Positions 63,750-64,000 of a stretch of DNA of 64,000 nucleotides are shown here, in pieces (the first letter of the stretch is position 1; each line of letters starts with the position of its first letter). Origin of the DNA: JAKLIX01 sp964605655 (GTDB taxonomy: Bacteria; Bacteroidota; Bacteroidia; Bacteroidales; CAIXZF01). Made by a program: the position numbers and the translations under genes. Where the stretch lies: positions 50,343 to 114,342 of the forward strand of contig CAZSDK010000013.1 of assembly GCA_964605655.1 (NCBI GenBank), read 5' to 3'. The notes beneath the pieces were generated by a model, which was given only the letters and a program-made list of their open reading frames with translations, did not search any database and had not been told where the DNA came from.

Positions 63750-63850
63750 AGGAAAAAGTTCGCACCAAGATTTGTGAAACGGTTCTTGATTGTTTTGCTT
63801 TTGCGGGATACGGGATGCGGGATGCGGGATGGCAGTTCATTCTTGCATTC

Positions 63851-63948
63851 CCCTGCTGGGCGTAGCGTCAAGCTACGCTCTGCGCCACCATAAGTTGAGC
63901 GTAGCGTCCTCGCTACGCTCTTCATCAATACCGGCATCTTGCCGAAAA
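63851..63948. repeat. REP-like repeat element C, copy 3
   Basis: Shares with the copies near 42.6 and 43.9 kb the CCCTGCTGGGCGTAGCGTCAAGC start, two GCGTAGCGTC...GCTACGCTC inverted words and the CGGCA-TCT-TGCCG hairpin, but stops before the 60-base block. It lies directly upstream of a probable REP-associated transposase. Confidence 0.85.
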
Positions 63949-63958
63949 TAAAATGATT

Positions 63959-63966
63959 TATCTTTG
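63959..63966 (+). promoter_or_regulatory. Bacteroidota -7 box (TATCTTTG)
   Basis: TATCTTTG, 5 bases before the ATG at 63972 of the partial transposase gene. The spacing implies a leaderless or nearly leaderless transcript. Confidence 0.45.
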
Positions 63967-63971
63967 TGTTT

Positions 63972-64000
63972 ATGCCAACAGGATACAGGATTGCAGAACA
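63972..64000 (+). CDS. Possible REP-associated tyrosine transposase (RAYT), 5' end only
   Basis: Only nine codons are in the window (MPTGYRIAE). This start resembles the N-terminus of Y1-family transposases of the REP-associated type in Bacteroidota, which begin with a short MxTGYxIxxQ-like stretch before the FITFTV strand. The adjacent REP-like element and the -7 box support the call. The rest of the gene lies outside the window, so this is a prediction. Confidence 0.45.

Noticed and set aside
62722..63893. Long open frames on both strands inside the fused dehydrogenase gene
   Set aside because: They overlap a gene with clear domain motifs throughout; their sequences are low-complexity products of high-GC codon bias and have no recognisable motif.

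Overview
This looks like chromosomal DNA from a member of the Bacteroidota, probably an uncultured or environmental Bacteroidales-like lineage. The evidence is several proteins with type IX secretion (T9SS) C-terminal sorting domains, Bacteroidota-specific families (DUF4270, TamL, an S46 dipeptidyl-peptidase, DUF5916, the GT5-like glycogen synthase homologue next to DUF4270 and glmS), and many TAnnTTTG-type -7 promoter boxes close to start codons.

Layout. 1-2.7 kb: a small accessory patch in which two direct-repeat families (A and B) surround a GxxExxY protein and an AAA/DUF4143 ATPase. 2.7-6.8 kb: glycogen-synthase-like protein, DUF4270 lipoprotein and glmS in one minus-strand operon. 7.0-18.1 kb: the most unusual block, six consecutive minus-strand genes. 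Two long T9SS proteins with dockerin-like and cohesin-like modules enclose an exosortase (XrtH-like, with a Cys/Arg/His triad), its membrane partner and two IPTL-CTERM proteins. 18.3-20.8 kb: an LpoB-like lipoprotein operon. 20.9-28.6 kb: a LamG/T9SS protein, a CotH - lipoprotein - VTC - DUF4956 - DUF2490 cluster, and an SGNH-like protein with the same dockerin-like tail as the exosortase-island proteins. 28.7-42.5 kb: cytidylate-kinase-like protein, TamL, a RecD-like helicase, an S46 peptidase (DPP11-type), RidA, a DUF5916 protein, a seven-repeat FG-GAP/T9SS protein and an orphan secreted protein.

42.6-44.1 kb is a second accessory patch. Two REP-like elements surround a decayed parDE pair and an intact MntA/HepT (MNT/HEPN) toxin-antitoxin pair. 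A third copy of the element lies at 63.85 kb, directly before the start of what looks like a REP-associated transposase cut by the window edge. 44.1-46.3 kb: an AraC regulator, YceI and pirin. 46.8-47.1 kb: two tRNA-Val genes (UAC and CAC), each with its own hairpin terminator. 47.2-54.2 kb: an OmpA lipoprotein, exonuclease III divergent from a ClC channel, a DUF255 thioredoxin-like protein and a T9SS endonuclease/exonuclease/phosphatase protein.

54.2-60.4 kb: the conserved DUF177-rpmF-plsX-fabH run, followed by gatE-gatD, the archaeal-type Glu-tRNA(Gln) amidotransferase. This is unexpected in Bacteroidota. 60.5-63.7 kb: a 1076-residue oxidoreductase fusing 2Fe-2S, FAD, 4Fe-4S, BFD and DAO modules.

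The strongest candidates for a little-described system are the exosortase/IPTL-CTERM island embedded between T9SS dockerin-cohesin proteins, and the GatDE pair. All family assignments were made by reading the sequence, without database searches.
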